Counted from the stretch's first letter, positions 28,005-37,466 are shown. The stretch is 37,858 nucleotides of DNA from Symbiodinium natans (GCA_905221605.1 CAJNDS010001055.1:1-37858); one strand, 5' to 3'. Numbers and translations are program-made. The notes: generated by a model not told the origin, from the sequence alone.

Positions 28005-28876
28005 CCGGGTCTCTGGCTCCTCATCGAAAAACGTCTGAATAGCATTCCAGCCCGTCTCCGTGACCTGCTACAGACAGTGGTCACGGGCGAGAGACCACCC
28101 ATACCAGGTGTGTTTCTCCTGCTCTGCCGCAACCTCTGCACAGCAGGGAGCACCACTTTTCGCTCTCACGCACTCGGGCTGCCAATTTCCATGATGGAAA
28201 ACCTGAGCTCGTGGCTGACGGGGGAAGTATCTCAAAACACCCTGAGACTGTGGCAGTCGGGCGCGTTTCGCCAGTGATTCGGGATTTCAGGTCTTCCAAG
28301 GAGCTTCTTGCCAGTTGCTTCACCTGCAGTGCGCAGCTTCTGTGAAAGGTAGGCGAAGTCATCTTCCTTCACCTCGGGACCGCAGAGCACCCGACACTTC
28401 CTGCATCTCTCTGACCCCCGTGTGAAAGATGCCACCCCCTTAAACCCTAAACCCTAAACCCTAAACCCTAAACCCTAAACCCTAAACCTAAACCCTAAAC
28501 CCTAAACCCCAGCACGTATCGCGCATGCGGCAAGGAGCTGCCAGGCACACGATGTTGACATCCTCCTCTGTGACCAGGCGCAAGGCTTCGGCACAAAGCT
28601 CGATGCTGGCCTCCTGGAAGGCGCTATTGGCGACCCCGGGATTCTAGGGTTTACGGGGCCGCTTAGGATTGGGATTGGGGTTTAGGGTTTAGGGTTTAAG
28701 GTTTAGGGTTTAGGGTTTGGGGTTTAGGGTTTAGGGTTTAAGGTTTAGGGTTTAGGGTTTAGGGTTTAGGGCTTAGGGTGAGTTAGAATAGCAAAACAGT
28801 CTGTCCGGGGTCCTTCGCCGGCACCACCTTTGGCTCGATGCCAAGCTCATTCAGGCGCTTGCCCCAGTCAGTGTCG
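28005..28876 (-). CDS. Unrecognised multi-exon gene with telomere-type arrays in two introns
   Basis: Exons on the minus strand: 28876-28798 (DTDWGKRLNELGIEPKVVPA then KDPGQT), 28643-28508 (NPGVANSAFQEASIELCAEA then LRLVTEEDVNIVCLAAPCRM), 28410 to about 28320 (RCRKCRVLCGPEVKEDDFAY then LSQKLRTAG), and 28064-28005 (VTETGWNAIQTFFDEEPETR). The first two junctions are in phase and read PGQT-NPGVANS and RDTCWE-RCRKCRV. The third is unresolved. The alpha/beta pattern around VTEEDVNIVCLAAPCR and the Cys cluster CRKCRVLC are suggestive of an enzyme, but I do not recognise the family. More exons probably exist at both ends. Confidence 0.68.
28438..28508 (-). repeat. Telomere-type array at a 5' splice site
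   Basis: About ten TTTAGGG units on the minus strand. The exon ends TGGG and the intron (28507-28411, 97 nt) starts GTTTAGGG. The acceptor is ggggtcag. The array is therefore the 5' two thirds of the intron. Confidence 0.92.
28676..28779 (+). repeat. Telomere-type array inside the preceding intron, opposite orientation
   Basis: About 15 TTTAGGG units with TTTAAGG, TTTGGGG and CTTAGGG variants, G-rich on the plus strand. It lies within the 154-nt intron 28797-28644 of the minus-strand gene, whose acceptor is taaaccctag, itself a diverged CCCTAAA unit. Confidence 0.92.
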
Positions 28877-29179
28877 CTAGTGAACCCAGTCCCCTCCTCA
28901 GTACATCAAGATCGGACGTCGCGTGAAACCAGCCAACGAGGGTACCTTTTGAAAAACCAGCTATGTTCTGCACGGGTTTCGGCTATGAAGATGGACGAAG
29001 CCACCAGTGTCCCTTCGTTGCCTGAGTCTCAGCTGGATCGCTGCAGCTGCAACCAAAGGGCATGCTGTGTTGAAAACAAGGATCAAGCCGTTCCCGAAGC
29101 AGTTGCACAGATAGCTGCTATGACTATGATCCATCATCATGCTACTCAAGCTACAGTGGATCTTCAGCTGACCTGTCGC

Positions 29180-29298
29180 TTTCGTGATGTCTGGAAGGTA
29201 CACTAAGACTCCAAATGCCCAGGCACCAGCGCCCCATACTTCACTGCAAGATACGAACCACTTCCAGGGCGACTGGCCAGGAGGCTGGGCCATGGACA
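29180..29298 (-). CDS. Kinase-like exon fragment
   Basis: The minus frame reads SPWKWFVSCSEVWGAGAWAF then GVLVYLPDI. SEVWGAGAWAFGVLVY resembles protein kinase subdomain IX (SDVWSx GVxxYxLL), and an acceptor (cgtatcttgcag) precedes it. No HRD, DFG or glycine-loop exons were found nearby, so this is a fragment or a chance match. Acceptor ccctaaacccgcag at its upstream side also consists partly of telomere-type repeat. Confidence 0.35.
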
Positions 29299-29309
29299 TC
29301 GCTATCCTG

Positions 29310-29351
29310 CGGGTTTAGGGTTTAGGGTTTAAGGTTTAGGGTTTAGGGTTT
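29310..29351 (+). repeat. Telomere-type (TTTAGGG)6 array
   Basis: Five to six units, one TTTAAGG variant, G-rich on the plus strand, with tgc on both sides. On the minus strand it would supply a CCCTAAACCCGCAG acceptor. Confidence 0.88.
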
Positions 29352-29529
29352 GCTCGGCCTTTTGAAACTCTCTCGCTTTGCTCTCCCGCCCTTTAATTGC
29401 CGCGGTGCGCAGAGTCTGAGCTCTCGGGCTCTGCCCCTGATGATCGAAGGCAAAAGGAGTTTTTTGCTAGAGGTCCATCAGCAGCGTGCAGCGCTTTGCC
29501 ATGGCTCTGCGGACCTTGCTTTGCTGATA

Positions 29530-30250
29530 CGTGTTAATACTTAATTGTTAATTATTATTGATTAATTATTAATTATTAATTTTCTATTCTTAATTATTAA
29601 TTCTTAATTCTTGATTCTTAAACATTGATTATTAATTATTAATTCTTAATTATCAATTATTAGTTATTATTATTAATTATTAAGTATTAATTATTAATCA
29701 TTAATTATTATTATTAAGTATTAATTATTAATTCTTAATTCTTAATTTTGAACTAGTACTTCTTCATTATGAATTATTCTTAATTCTTAATTGAACTAGT
29801 AATCCTAATTCTTAATCATATTATTAATTTTAATTACTAATTATTATTATTAATTTTTAATATAATATTAAACTCTTAATTATTCATTCTCAATTATTAG
29901 TCTAATTATAATCTTAATTATTAATTAGTTCTTAATTCTCAATTATTAATTCAATATTAATTATTAATTAATATAATTATTAAGTATAATTATAAATTAC
30001 TAATTACTAATTATTAATTATTAATTACTAATTACTAATTATTAATTACTAATTATTAATTTTTAATTATTAATTATTAATTATTAATTATTAATTATTA
30101 ATTATTAATTATTAATTATTAATTATTCATTATTCATTAATTCTTAATTATTGATTATTGATTATTGATTATTGGTTATTGATTATTGATTATTGGCTAT
30201 TGATTTCATGCTTAACAATTAACTACTAATTATTAATTGTTCGTTATATG
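29530..30250. repeat. AT-only heptameric satellite field
   Basis: About 0.7 kb made of TAATTAT/ATTAATT units and variants. The most regular part (30040-30125) is a clean 7-bp tandem TAATTAT, and 30145-30200 is TTGATTA. No genes. The plus ORFs at 30.3-31.0 kb that follow have no protein character I recognise. Confidence 0.92.
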
Positions 30251-31227
30251 GCAGGGCGTGGCTGAACCCATGTAGGAATGCAGGTTTTGGGGCAGAGGCA
30301 TATCATGGCACATCTGATATCCCTGTGTCTTTTTGCGTCCGGTCATCCGATCCGGTTTTCCAACCACTCATGAGCCCGGGCACTTTAATTTTCTTTTACA
30401 CTCCTCGCATTTCACTGCTGCGCGCGCAGGGCATTTGTCGCACGGAGGTGGAAAGAAGGCATTTAGCGTTGAGCCTTCAGTGGGAGGCGCAGAGGGGGAT
30501 CCCAGCAGAGCGCGAGGCTAGTACGCCTAATTGCCTAATTTCGGCTGAAATGGAACTTCATCCACTCGGCAGCCTTAGGCTTAACACTTGATGATCCTCT
30601 CCGCACACCTCACGACGCCACATCTCTAACCAGACTGTAATATTGCTAGCAGGAGACTGAACATCATAAAACACACGAAGCTTCATGTGAAGCTTCTGGG
30701 ATCTTCTTGCATTCTAGGATGTCTCATGAGCTCCAGTCACCCCTGCTAGTGGGCTATATGGGAACCTTAATGAACCCAATGGACCTGATGAAGCCAATGC
30801 TCCTGAAGGACGCTGCACTTTGTGCACCATCTCAGCTGGGTGAGACTCAGCTCACGTTAAGCTTCGCGGGCACCTCGGCCGGGTTGGATGGGGCAACGAA
30901 GTGGCAACGAAGTGGCAACGATGTGGGGGTAATGGGAGATCCTTCACCCTCATTACAGAGATTTGTGGTTTCAAGGGCAAGTGGAAAGGGGCTTGGGCCG
31001 GGCGCGTGGATGGGCTGCGTTTGAGATTGCACTTTCAACCGTCTCAGTGCTCATGCACGCGAACTCAGTAGTTGTTTGAAAGGTTTCTGAGCTGTAAGAC
31101 AAAAAAAAAGCAAACGGGGAGCAACGCCCGATACACCCGTCTCACCATCGCAGGGCTCGAATCTGAAATAGAACAACGCAACAAACTCGCGAACATCTAA
31201 AAGCCTCGTGCTGGGCACGGGCTGGCC

Positions 31228-31250
31228 CACCCCCCCCCCTCCCCCCCGGT
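31228..31250. repeat. C-rich homopolymer-like tract
   Basis: Two C runs separated by a T. The overlapping ORFs on both strands are low complexity. Confidence 0.8.
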
Positions 31251-31814
31251 TCATCGGCAACAAATGTGACCTGAGCCAAGCAGATCCAAGCCCCTTAGGG
31301 CTGGGATTGGGGTCGCACGGGGCGGGGCCGCAGGGCGGAGGGCTGCAGGGCGGGGGCCCCAGGGCTGGGCAGAAGTGCGAATACCGACGATCCAGAGTTT
31401 GAACATGACATATTCTTGACAACAGCAACAACGAGAAGAATATGAATAAGAAAAACAATAGAAAAAATACGACGAGGCAGAGAAGCGTTGCAACATTGTA
31501 AGCAGGCTTAGTTGCAGAATCTTTCTTGCATGGGCTTTGTAACATCCAGTTCGGGTCTGACGCGTGGGAAGGGTTTGGGGGGCAACCACCTCTAAATGAG
31601 ACTGCAACTGGAGTACCCGAAGGCCCTTCATTTCATGTAGGGCCTCGGGCGGCTGAGGATGTAGGGAATTCGATGGAAACGTGATGCCATGCGACTGCCA
31701 AGCCACTGACCCGCTCGCCTTGCGTGCGAAACTCCTCACAGGGATTGTATCGTTATCACGAGGAGAACAGGGGCAGACTCAACTAATGGCTTTTTGACAG
31801 GGAAGGGCGGCCTA

Positions 31815-31965
31815 CGCAATTCGGATGAGGTTTTGGCGGAGCTGAATCTCTATGTGCAAAATCTTCCAACTCTCTTCAATGGAGAGAACCGTTTCATACT
31901 GTTTGGCCAGCTTGCAGAAATTCTCAATGGGGCCTTCTTTATAGCTTCGGAACGTGGCCAATCCT
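31815..31965 (-). CDS. Probable exon, unrecognised
   Basis: The minus frame reads RSYKEGPIENFCKLAKQYET then VLSIEESWKILHIEIQLRQN and LIRIA before a stop. It is strongly protein-like, rich in Lys/Glu and aromatic residues. The plus strand over the same bases is also open but less natural. Splice sites not fixed; function unknown. Confidence 0.45.
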
Positions 31966-32647
31966 CAGATCTCTCCAGCGGTCCCCTCTTCCGTCCCAAA
32001 ACCCCGAAACCCCCCAAAAACAGCCATTAGCTCCTGCACCCCAAAAAAGGGCACGGAGAAGGATGGCGCCAGATGGCGTGATGTGGCAAATCACGGCCCC
32101 GGCGCCTCTGCAGTCTTCGGATTTGGGGGCTTTAATTCTTTGTTGTGGTAGACGATGTGACTTTTTCTTGCAGGTGGTGTGACCCCTTCACACCGACTTT
32201 CGTTGCCTCCTCCTCCTGCCCAGTCTCAGCTTCGTCCTGACATCAGGGCGCAGCGTGGGGCTCTGGCGATGAAATTACCCATCACTTGCTAGATTGCTAG
32301 ATTCTGCCAGATTGCTCAGCCTGAATACACCTTGACGTACCTTGACAATGCACAATCGAAAAACACAGCGAACGCACCTATACCTACATCTACACAAGCA
32401 TGCCTCATGCCACCATTCCACTCCCATCCTCGAACCACCACAAGAGGCCCTTTGAAGGCCTGAGCCTCGCTCCACCTTCGGAATTGCCTCTATTCCTGCT
32501 GTCCCCCGCGGCTACGACCCAAGCGCGCAGGGTGGCCCCAATCTCTCCAAGCTGCCCGCTCCGCCCTCCCTCCCTCCCATCCCTCCCGTCCTGGGCGAAA
32601 TGCGGAAACTCCTCCCAGGGCTCCAAGGCTTCCGAAGCTTCGGGGTC

Positions 32648-32690
32648 CAGGGAGGGGCCGGGAGGGGCCGGGAGGGGCCGCGAGGGGCTT
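32648..32690. repeat. Short 10-bp tandem GGGAGGGGCC
   Basis: Three units plus one variant. No gene is supported between 32.0 and 32.85 kb. Confidence 0.8.
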
Positions 32691-32884
32691 GAGGATTTTT
32701 AGATTTAGGAGGTTCCAGGATGCTTTAAGGTTTGAGGGCTCTGGGAAGTCTGGGTTCTAGCGGTTCTAACCGTCCTAGCTGTGCTCTTACATGGCAAAGA
32801 CGAGCCTGTGGGAGCCAGATTCTGAGAAAACCCTGTATGTAGTGCACGCCGGGAAAAACTGGACATTCATGTAAGAGTTATAAG

Positions 32885-33126
32885 CAGTGTATGCAGAATG
32901 CAAGCTTCGTATATCGCAGGGCCAACTCCCAACAACACCAATCCTTCAACTTCCTGCGCTTTGAGACATATGAAGTTGCTTGGAAATTGCTATGGAAGCT
33001 GTTTTGGCGCCTGTCCTCCTTCAGCTTTGCAAGCCCCTCCAGGTCACCACGGTCCTGCGGATCTCCGGCAGTGTAGGGAAAGATATGGCAGATGTGGGAA
33101 GCTGTCCAGCCACTAGAAATGTGCTG
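32885..33126 (-). CDS. Probable exon, unrecognised
   Basis: An open minus frame without a Met start reads SHICHIFPYTAGDPQDRGDL, EGLAKLKEDRRQNSFHSNF and QATSYVSKRRKLKDW before a stop at about 32882. The charged, non-repetitive sequence and absence of stops over 80 codons support coding. The tail (after KDW) may be intron. No family recognised. It lies just downstream of the TPR copies on the same strand. Confidence 0.5.
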
Positions 33127-33186
33127 CTATGGCTCTGCCCTGGGACGACATGGACGAGCTTGGGTACTGAGCGCGTGGGGTCTTTC

Positions 33187-33420
33187 TTAGTAGTGTCGCC
33201 GCCCTCTTCTTGTTTGCTGGTTGGTTGTTTGTGGCTGCTTTGGTGGGTTGGGTTGCTTCTTTGTTCTTTGTATCTTGATGTTCCTTCCAGTCATGACTTG
33301 GGCTTTGTCCTGGACGTCCTGGTCCCGAAGGCCCTTTGCAGTTTGCTCATTCAAGCGTCGTTCAGGGCTCTGGGACTTTGGGAACAGGACATATTGCACC
33401 AAGAGCAGTGCTTGTAGCAC
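33187..33420 (-). CDS. Possible linker exon of TPR copy 1
   Basis: The minus frame includes SPERRLNEQTAKGLRDQDVQ then DKAQVMTGRNIKIQR. The counterpart 1.9 kb away (35.2 kb) is frame-shifted relative to it, while that at 37.1 kb keeps a similar frame (DVQDQAQVMTG). The conserved DVQDxAQVMTG core suggests real coding sequence, but the boundaries are not fixed. Confidence 0.4.
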   Translation of the reverse strand: MLQALLLVQYVLFPKSQSPERRLNEQTAKGLRDQDVQDKAQVMTGRNIKIQRTKKQPNPPKQPQTTNQQTRRGRRHY

Positions 33421-36400
33421 CAGTCCGAGAAAAGGGGAATGACACGTTATTCATCGTTATTCACGCGGGGTGGCCAACATTCTTAGGCTCAGCACCAGGG
33501 TTGATTAGCCATCGTGTTGTGGAACTCGTTCGTTTTCTAAACTTGTGTCCTCTGCATGCACAGGCAAACAGTTTGGGGTAAAGGTCGGGCTGCGGGGCAA
33601 ACCCCACGTCTTCTACGAACTTAGCCGCAGGGAGGGGGGCTTCTACGAATTGAATTTGGGGGGGCGCTGAACTATTACCCCCTTCCGCATTGCCCTGATG
33701 TGACTCCGCTTGGTTCCGCTTGAGGCTCTAAATTTCTGAAGGCCTCCGGGCTTTATGGCATGGTTCTGGCATGGGCACAAAACACGTCGCGCCGCTCGCC
33801 CATCTTCACGATCAAACAACGACATGAAAACTGCTGCAAAATTTCTCTAGCATCGCTAGTTCCGTTCCTAGCAGCGCGGCAGCGAGTCCTTGAGAAAATC
33901 CGCCAAGTTTTCAAAAGAGGCCAAGGTGTCGTCGTGCTGGGCTCCATGATTCACGCGACCTTCACAGCATCACCAAATCAGAGTAACGAGCCAAGCAGCC
34001 AGGGTGGGCTGTGGGGGCGCCACTGTGATCCCATACAGTAGGTCATAGTAGGTCTTAGATGGTCTTAGGTCTCTCTGAATGATGGCAAGGGGCAACCTTG
34101 GAGCTCCTCGCGAAAGAGCTGCTCTGCCTCGTCCAGTTGGCCCATCTGCTTCAGCAAGGCGGCCAGGCTATAGATGCTGCTCAGCGTGTCCGGATGAGTG
34201 TCGCCCAGCTTGGAGCGGCCTCGGCCAGATCAGGTGACTTTGCTTCGTGTCATTGTGGACTTTTGAGTCGGAGCGAATTTCAAGGGCACAATCGCTCCTG
34301 AGTCCCCAGAGGTCCAGAGGCGACGACAGTCCAAAAGCATGTCGGGAGCACGGATCGAAGTTCAAGAGCGACGAGCGATTCGCACGCGCATCCCCAGAGG
34401 TCAAAGAGCAACGAGGGTCTCACATTTCAACGAGAGTTTCTCATCACGCGACAAGTCAAAAGGCGACGACAGTCTCGCATTCGGGAATCACAGAAGCCAA
34501 AAAACGACAAGATGTTTCGCGTTTCGCGACCCCAGATATCGCAGCTCAAAAAGCGACAAGAGTCTCGTGTTTCGCAGCCTCACAGGTCCAAAAGCGAATA
34601 AAAGCGACAAGAGTCCGCACTTCGCGCGACCCCGGACGTCCAGAAACAACAAGAGCTTCGCAATCGAACCCCACATGTTCAAAAGAGACGAGAGTTTCAC
34701 GTTTCGATGAACTCATAATTCCAAAAGAGACGAGAGTCTCGCATTTTACAACCCCATCAGTCCAAAAATGACGAGACCCCCTTTTGTGGCCCTGGAGCCA
34801 CAAAAAAAAATAAAGGCACAAGCGACCGAAAAACAAAAGGCACAAGCGACCTACGACCCTGCAACCAAGACCGCTATTCCTGCACCTTGACCTAACCCAG
34901 CTTAATGCAACCTCAACCTCGCCAGATCTTGTGCAAAAGTACGCATGTTTTTCAGGATTTGCCACGACCACTCTTTTGTATCGTCTTCAAACATGAGCAT
35001 CTCTGCCAAACTGAATCGCTCTGGTGAAACGCCACAACAAGGAAACCAGAGCTACCTCTGGGGCTCCTGCGGCCACGCAAGGCCTCGCGGTACAGCGGCT
35101 CCGCTTCTCCCGAACACCCCTCCTCCTTGAGCAGCACAGCAAGGTTGTTCAGGCTGCTGCGGAGGGGGTACTTGATGTATCTTGATGCTACTTCCTGTCA
35201 TGACTTGGGTCACATAAGGCTCTATACCGGCCTGCTTCAGGCGATGCAATAGTTGCAGTTTGCTCATTTGCGTAAGAGCGAAAGTAGCGAGTGACCGCGT
35301 GAAACGAAACAATAATATGAACGAAACACCCAGAGAATAGGATGAAAGTAGTACTAATTTAGTATTAAGTTTATTGTATTCACTCCCGGGCGATATTATT
35401 ACTATTACTGTGTGCCCGGGGAATATTATTAAGGTGTAGAGAACAAAGTGAACAAGGATACAAATGAAGAGAGTGAAACGAACGCAATGCGTGATCCGCG
35501 TGAACTACTTGTGAACGAAACAAGAACGAAATACGCGCACTTTCTTTATTACTGTGCGCAATAATACTAATAATATAATATCGTGAAGAGAGCATATTAG
35601 TTGTAATTTTTATAAGCGTGAACAGCGTGAACGGCGCATGAGTACAACTAAGATGTGAACGAAACCCGCGCTCTTCTTTCTATCTTATTGCGCGGGATCA
35701 TACTAGCTTGTAGCGCCAGACCGAGAAAAGCGGAATGACACGCTACCCACGCACGGTGGTCAACATTCACAGGCTCCGCGCCAGGGCTGATTGGCCATGT
35801 GTTTGTCAACTCTTTCGCTTTGCGGAACTTGGGTCCTCCGCATGCTCGCGCTGTTTTTTCTTCTGGGGGGTCAGCTGTCAGCTGGCCCCAACCCTTTCTT
35901 CCTTCTTTGTGGACCCCCTTGAGCTGCGGACGTTCATACATCTTCATGCATGAGGCAGGAAGCAGAGGAAACCCGATCAAGGAGCATCAAGGAGCTTGTT
36001 GACATGATTCTGGCATGGGCACAAGCATGGGCACAAGCATGGGCACAAGCATGGGCACAAGCATGGGCACAAGCATGGGCACAAGCATGGGCACAAGCAT
36101 GGACACAAGCATGGGCACAAGCAAGTCCCACCGCCCGCCCATCTTCATGATACCAGAGAATCAAAATGGAACAACGACGTGGAAACTGCTGCAAAACTGC
36201 ATCGCAAGTTGCCTTTCCAGCTACAGTTAGGGCGGGCGAGACTATAGGGGTGACAGTGCTCCCATAGGTCTCTCTGCTGAACGATGGCAAGGCGCAGCCT
36301 TCGAGCTCCTCGCGAAAGAGCTGCTCTGCCTCGTCCAGTTGGCCCGTCTTCTTCAGCAAGTCGGCCAGGTTATAGACTAACTTCAGCGTTTTCGGATCCT

Positions 36401-37240
36401 TGTCGCCGAGCTTGGAACGGCCTCGGCCAGGTCAGGTGACTTCGATTCAGTGCGACAGGAGGGCGGTTCAATCAGTACCTCTGTTTCGTGCCAAGTTGTG
36501 CCATTGTGGACACCTGGGGTCTCCCAAGCTGATGTAGCCGACATCTGCACGAACTTCAACTGCGCTGCGCAATCGCCCCTGAGGGTGACCACGCAACGGA
36601 TACCTCGATTCTTGAACAGGGCCTTGACCCAACCCAGCTTCTTGCAACCTCAACCTCGCAAGATCTTGTGGAAAAGGCTGTTCTTTTCCTGGATTTGATG
36701 CGACCACTATTGCATCGTCTTCAAACATGAGCATCTTTGCCAAAGCACAAACACAGCGCAGCACGGAATCGCTGGCGAAACGCCGCGACAAGGGACCAGA
36801 GCCGTGGCGGCAACACTCTCCTCTGGGGCTCCGGCGGCCACGCAAGGCCTCGCGGTACGGCGGCTCCGCCTCCTCATACCTCTCTTTGTCCTGGAGCACC
36901 CTAAACCCTAAACCTTAAACCCTAAAACCCTAAACCCTAAACCCTAAAACCCTAAAACCCTGAAACCCTAAAACCCTAAAACCCTTAAGCCCTAAACCCT
37001 AAACCCTAAACCCTAACAGCACTGCAAGGTTGTTAAGGCTGCGGAGGGGACTGCCCGATGCGACTTCCAGTCATGACTTGGGCTTGGTCCTGGACGTCGA
37101 GGTCCCAAAATTCCCTATACCGGACTGCTTCAAGCAACGCCATGGTTACAGTTTGTTCACGTAAGTGTCGTTCAGGGCTTTGGGAACAAGAAGTTGTTGC
37201 ACCAAGAGCGGTGCTTGTAGCACCAGGCTGAGAAAAGCGC
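33187..37240 (-). CDS. Kinesin-light-chain-like TPR gene region, tandemly duplicated
   Basis: TPR exons occur in pairs. Copy 2: B2 (37038-37021 plus 36900-36836) and A2 (36421 to about 36294). Copy 1: B1 (35153-35071) and A1 (34219 to about 34097). Spliced B-A reads NNLAV(V/L)L.., EAEP(P/L)YREALRGRR, SKLGDxxPxTL and GQLDEAEQLFREEL, which is the kinesin-light-chain type of TPR. B-to-A joints use a GC donor (GGCC|GC) and acceptor GGCCGAG, and rebuild GRRSKLGD exactly. A preceding segment in each copy (for example 37090-37170, EAVRYREFWDLDVQDQAQVM) may be another exon. Such proteins are protein-interaction scaffolds. Whether this is one gene, two genes or decayed copies is open. Confidence 0.75.
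34097..34219 (-). CDS. TPR exon A1
   Basis: The frame reads RSKLGDTHPDTLSSIYSLAA then LLKQMGQLDEAEQLFREELQ, starting after acceptor tggccgag. It pairs with B1 by the same GC-AG joint as in copy 2, though here the intron holds a large minisatellite. Confidence 0.82.
34250..34790. repeat. Degenerate minisatellite, roughly 45-60-bp units
   Basis: Units such as aaaagcgacaagagtctcg followed by tttcgcgaccccag recur about ten times. On the minus strand they translate as repeated (K/R)xETLVxF motifs, and plus frames as RVSHF repeats. It fills the B1-A1 intron of TPR copy 1 only. Confidence 0.82.
35071..35153 (-). CDS. TPR exon B1
   Basis: Between acceptor ccctccgcagcag and donor GGCC|GCAGG this 83-nt exon reads LNNLAVLLKEEGCSGEAEPL then YREALRG. 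It is the intact counterpart of B2. Confidence 0.82.
35330..35700. other. AT-rich stretch inside TPR copy 2, no gene
   Basis: AT-rich sequence with repeated gaacgaaac and attattac words between the copy-2 landmarks. No ORF of quality. This is mostly absent from copy 1, so the two copies differ by lineage-specific insertions. Confidence 0.5.
36013..36122. repeat. 12-bp minisatellite GCATGGGCACAA
   Basis: Nine near-perfect units, one with gcatggacacaa. Copy 1 of the duplication has a single unit at the matching place (about 33766). The minus-frame AHAC repeats are not a gene. Confidence 0.92.
36294..36421 (-). CDS. TPR exon A2
   Basis: After acceptor tggccgag the frame reads RSKLGDKDPKTLKLVYNLAD then LLKKTGQLDEAEQLFREELE. 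It provides the second helix pair of the TPR begun by exon B2. Nearly identical to A1. Confidence 0.82.
36836..37038 (-). CDS. TPR exon B2, split by a telomere-type array
   Basis: Sequence before the array reads SLNNLAV and after it VLQDKERYEEAEPPYREALR. Removing 37020-36901 as a GC-AG intron yields NNLAVVLQDKERYEEAE in frame, with exon length 83 nt, equal to the uninterrupted B1. Acceptor upstream is cccctccgcag; donor GGCC|GCCGG. Confidence 0.8.
36900..37017 (-). repeat. Telomere-type array interrupting a TPR exon
   Basis: About 16 units of TTTAGGG/TTTTAGGG on the minus strand, flanked on the plus strand by agcac at 36895-36899 and again at 37018-37022. Absent from the paralogous position in copy 1 (35.13 kb). 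Confidence 0.95.
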
Positions 37241-37363
37241 CAGGCGACACGATACCAAGCGCGCTACCCACGCAGGGTGCTCAACATTAGGTCATTAGGG
37301 TTGATTAGCCATCGTGTTGGGGATCTTCTTTCGTTTTTCTAAACTTGTGTCCTCTGCATGATC

Positions 37364-37374
37364 GTGTGTGTGTG

Positions 37375-37466
<92 letters not shown>

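Larger units (their letters stand above)
33291..37360. repeat. Segmental tandem duplication, period about 1.9 kb
   Basis: The landmark tcatgacttg occurs at 33291, 35198 and 37071, giving spacings of 1907 and 1873 bp. Other shared blocks are the A and B exons, catggttctggcatgggcac-like sequence, gatcttgtg..aaa, cgtcttcaaacatgagcatc, and gcttgtagc(a/g)ccag. The third copy is cut off at about 37362 by a microsatellite. Confidence 0.88.

Noticed and set aside
30325-31024. Plus-strand ORFs after the AT satellite.
   Set aside because: No motifs, no splice context, opposite strand to all supported genes; composition alone explains them.
32980-33417. 145-codon plus-strand ORF with hydrophobic segments suggesting a membrane protein.
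   Set aside because: It is antisense to a better coding frame (32885-33126) and to the TPR linker exon; the hydrophobicity comes from T/G-rich simple sequence.
35934-36359. Minus-strand protein with ACAH repeats fused to a TPR.
   Set aside because: The repeat lies in the 12-bp minisatellite within the intron after exon A2. The TPR part is real; the fusion is not supported.
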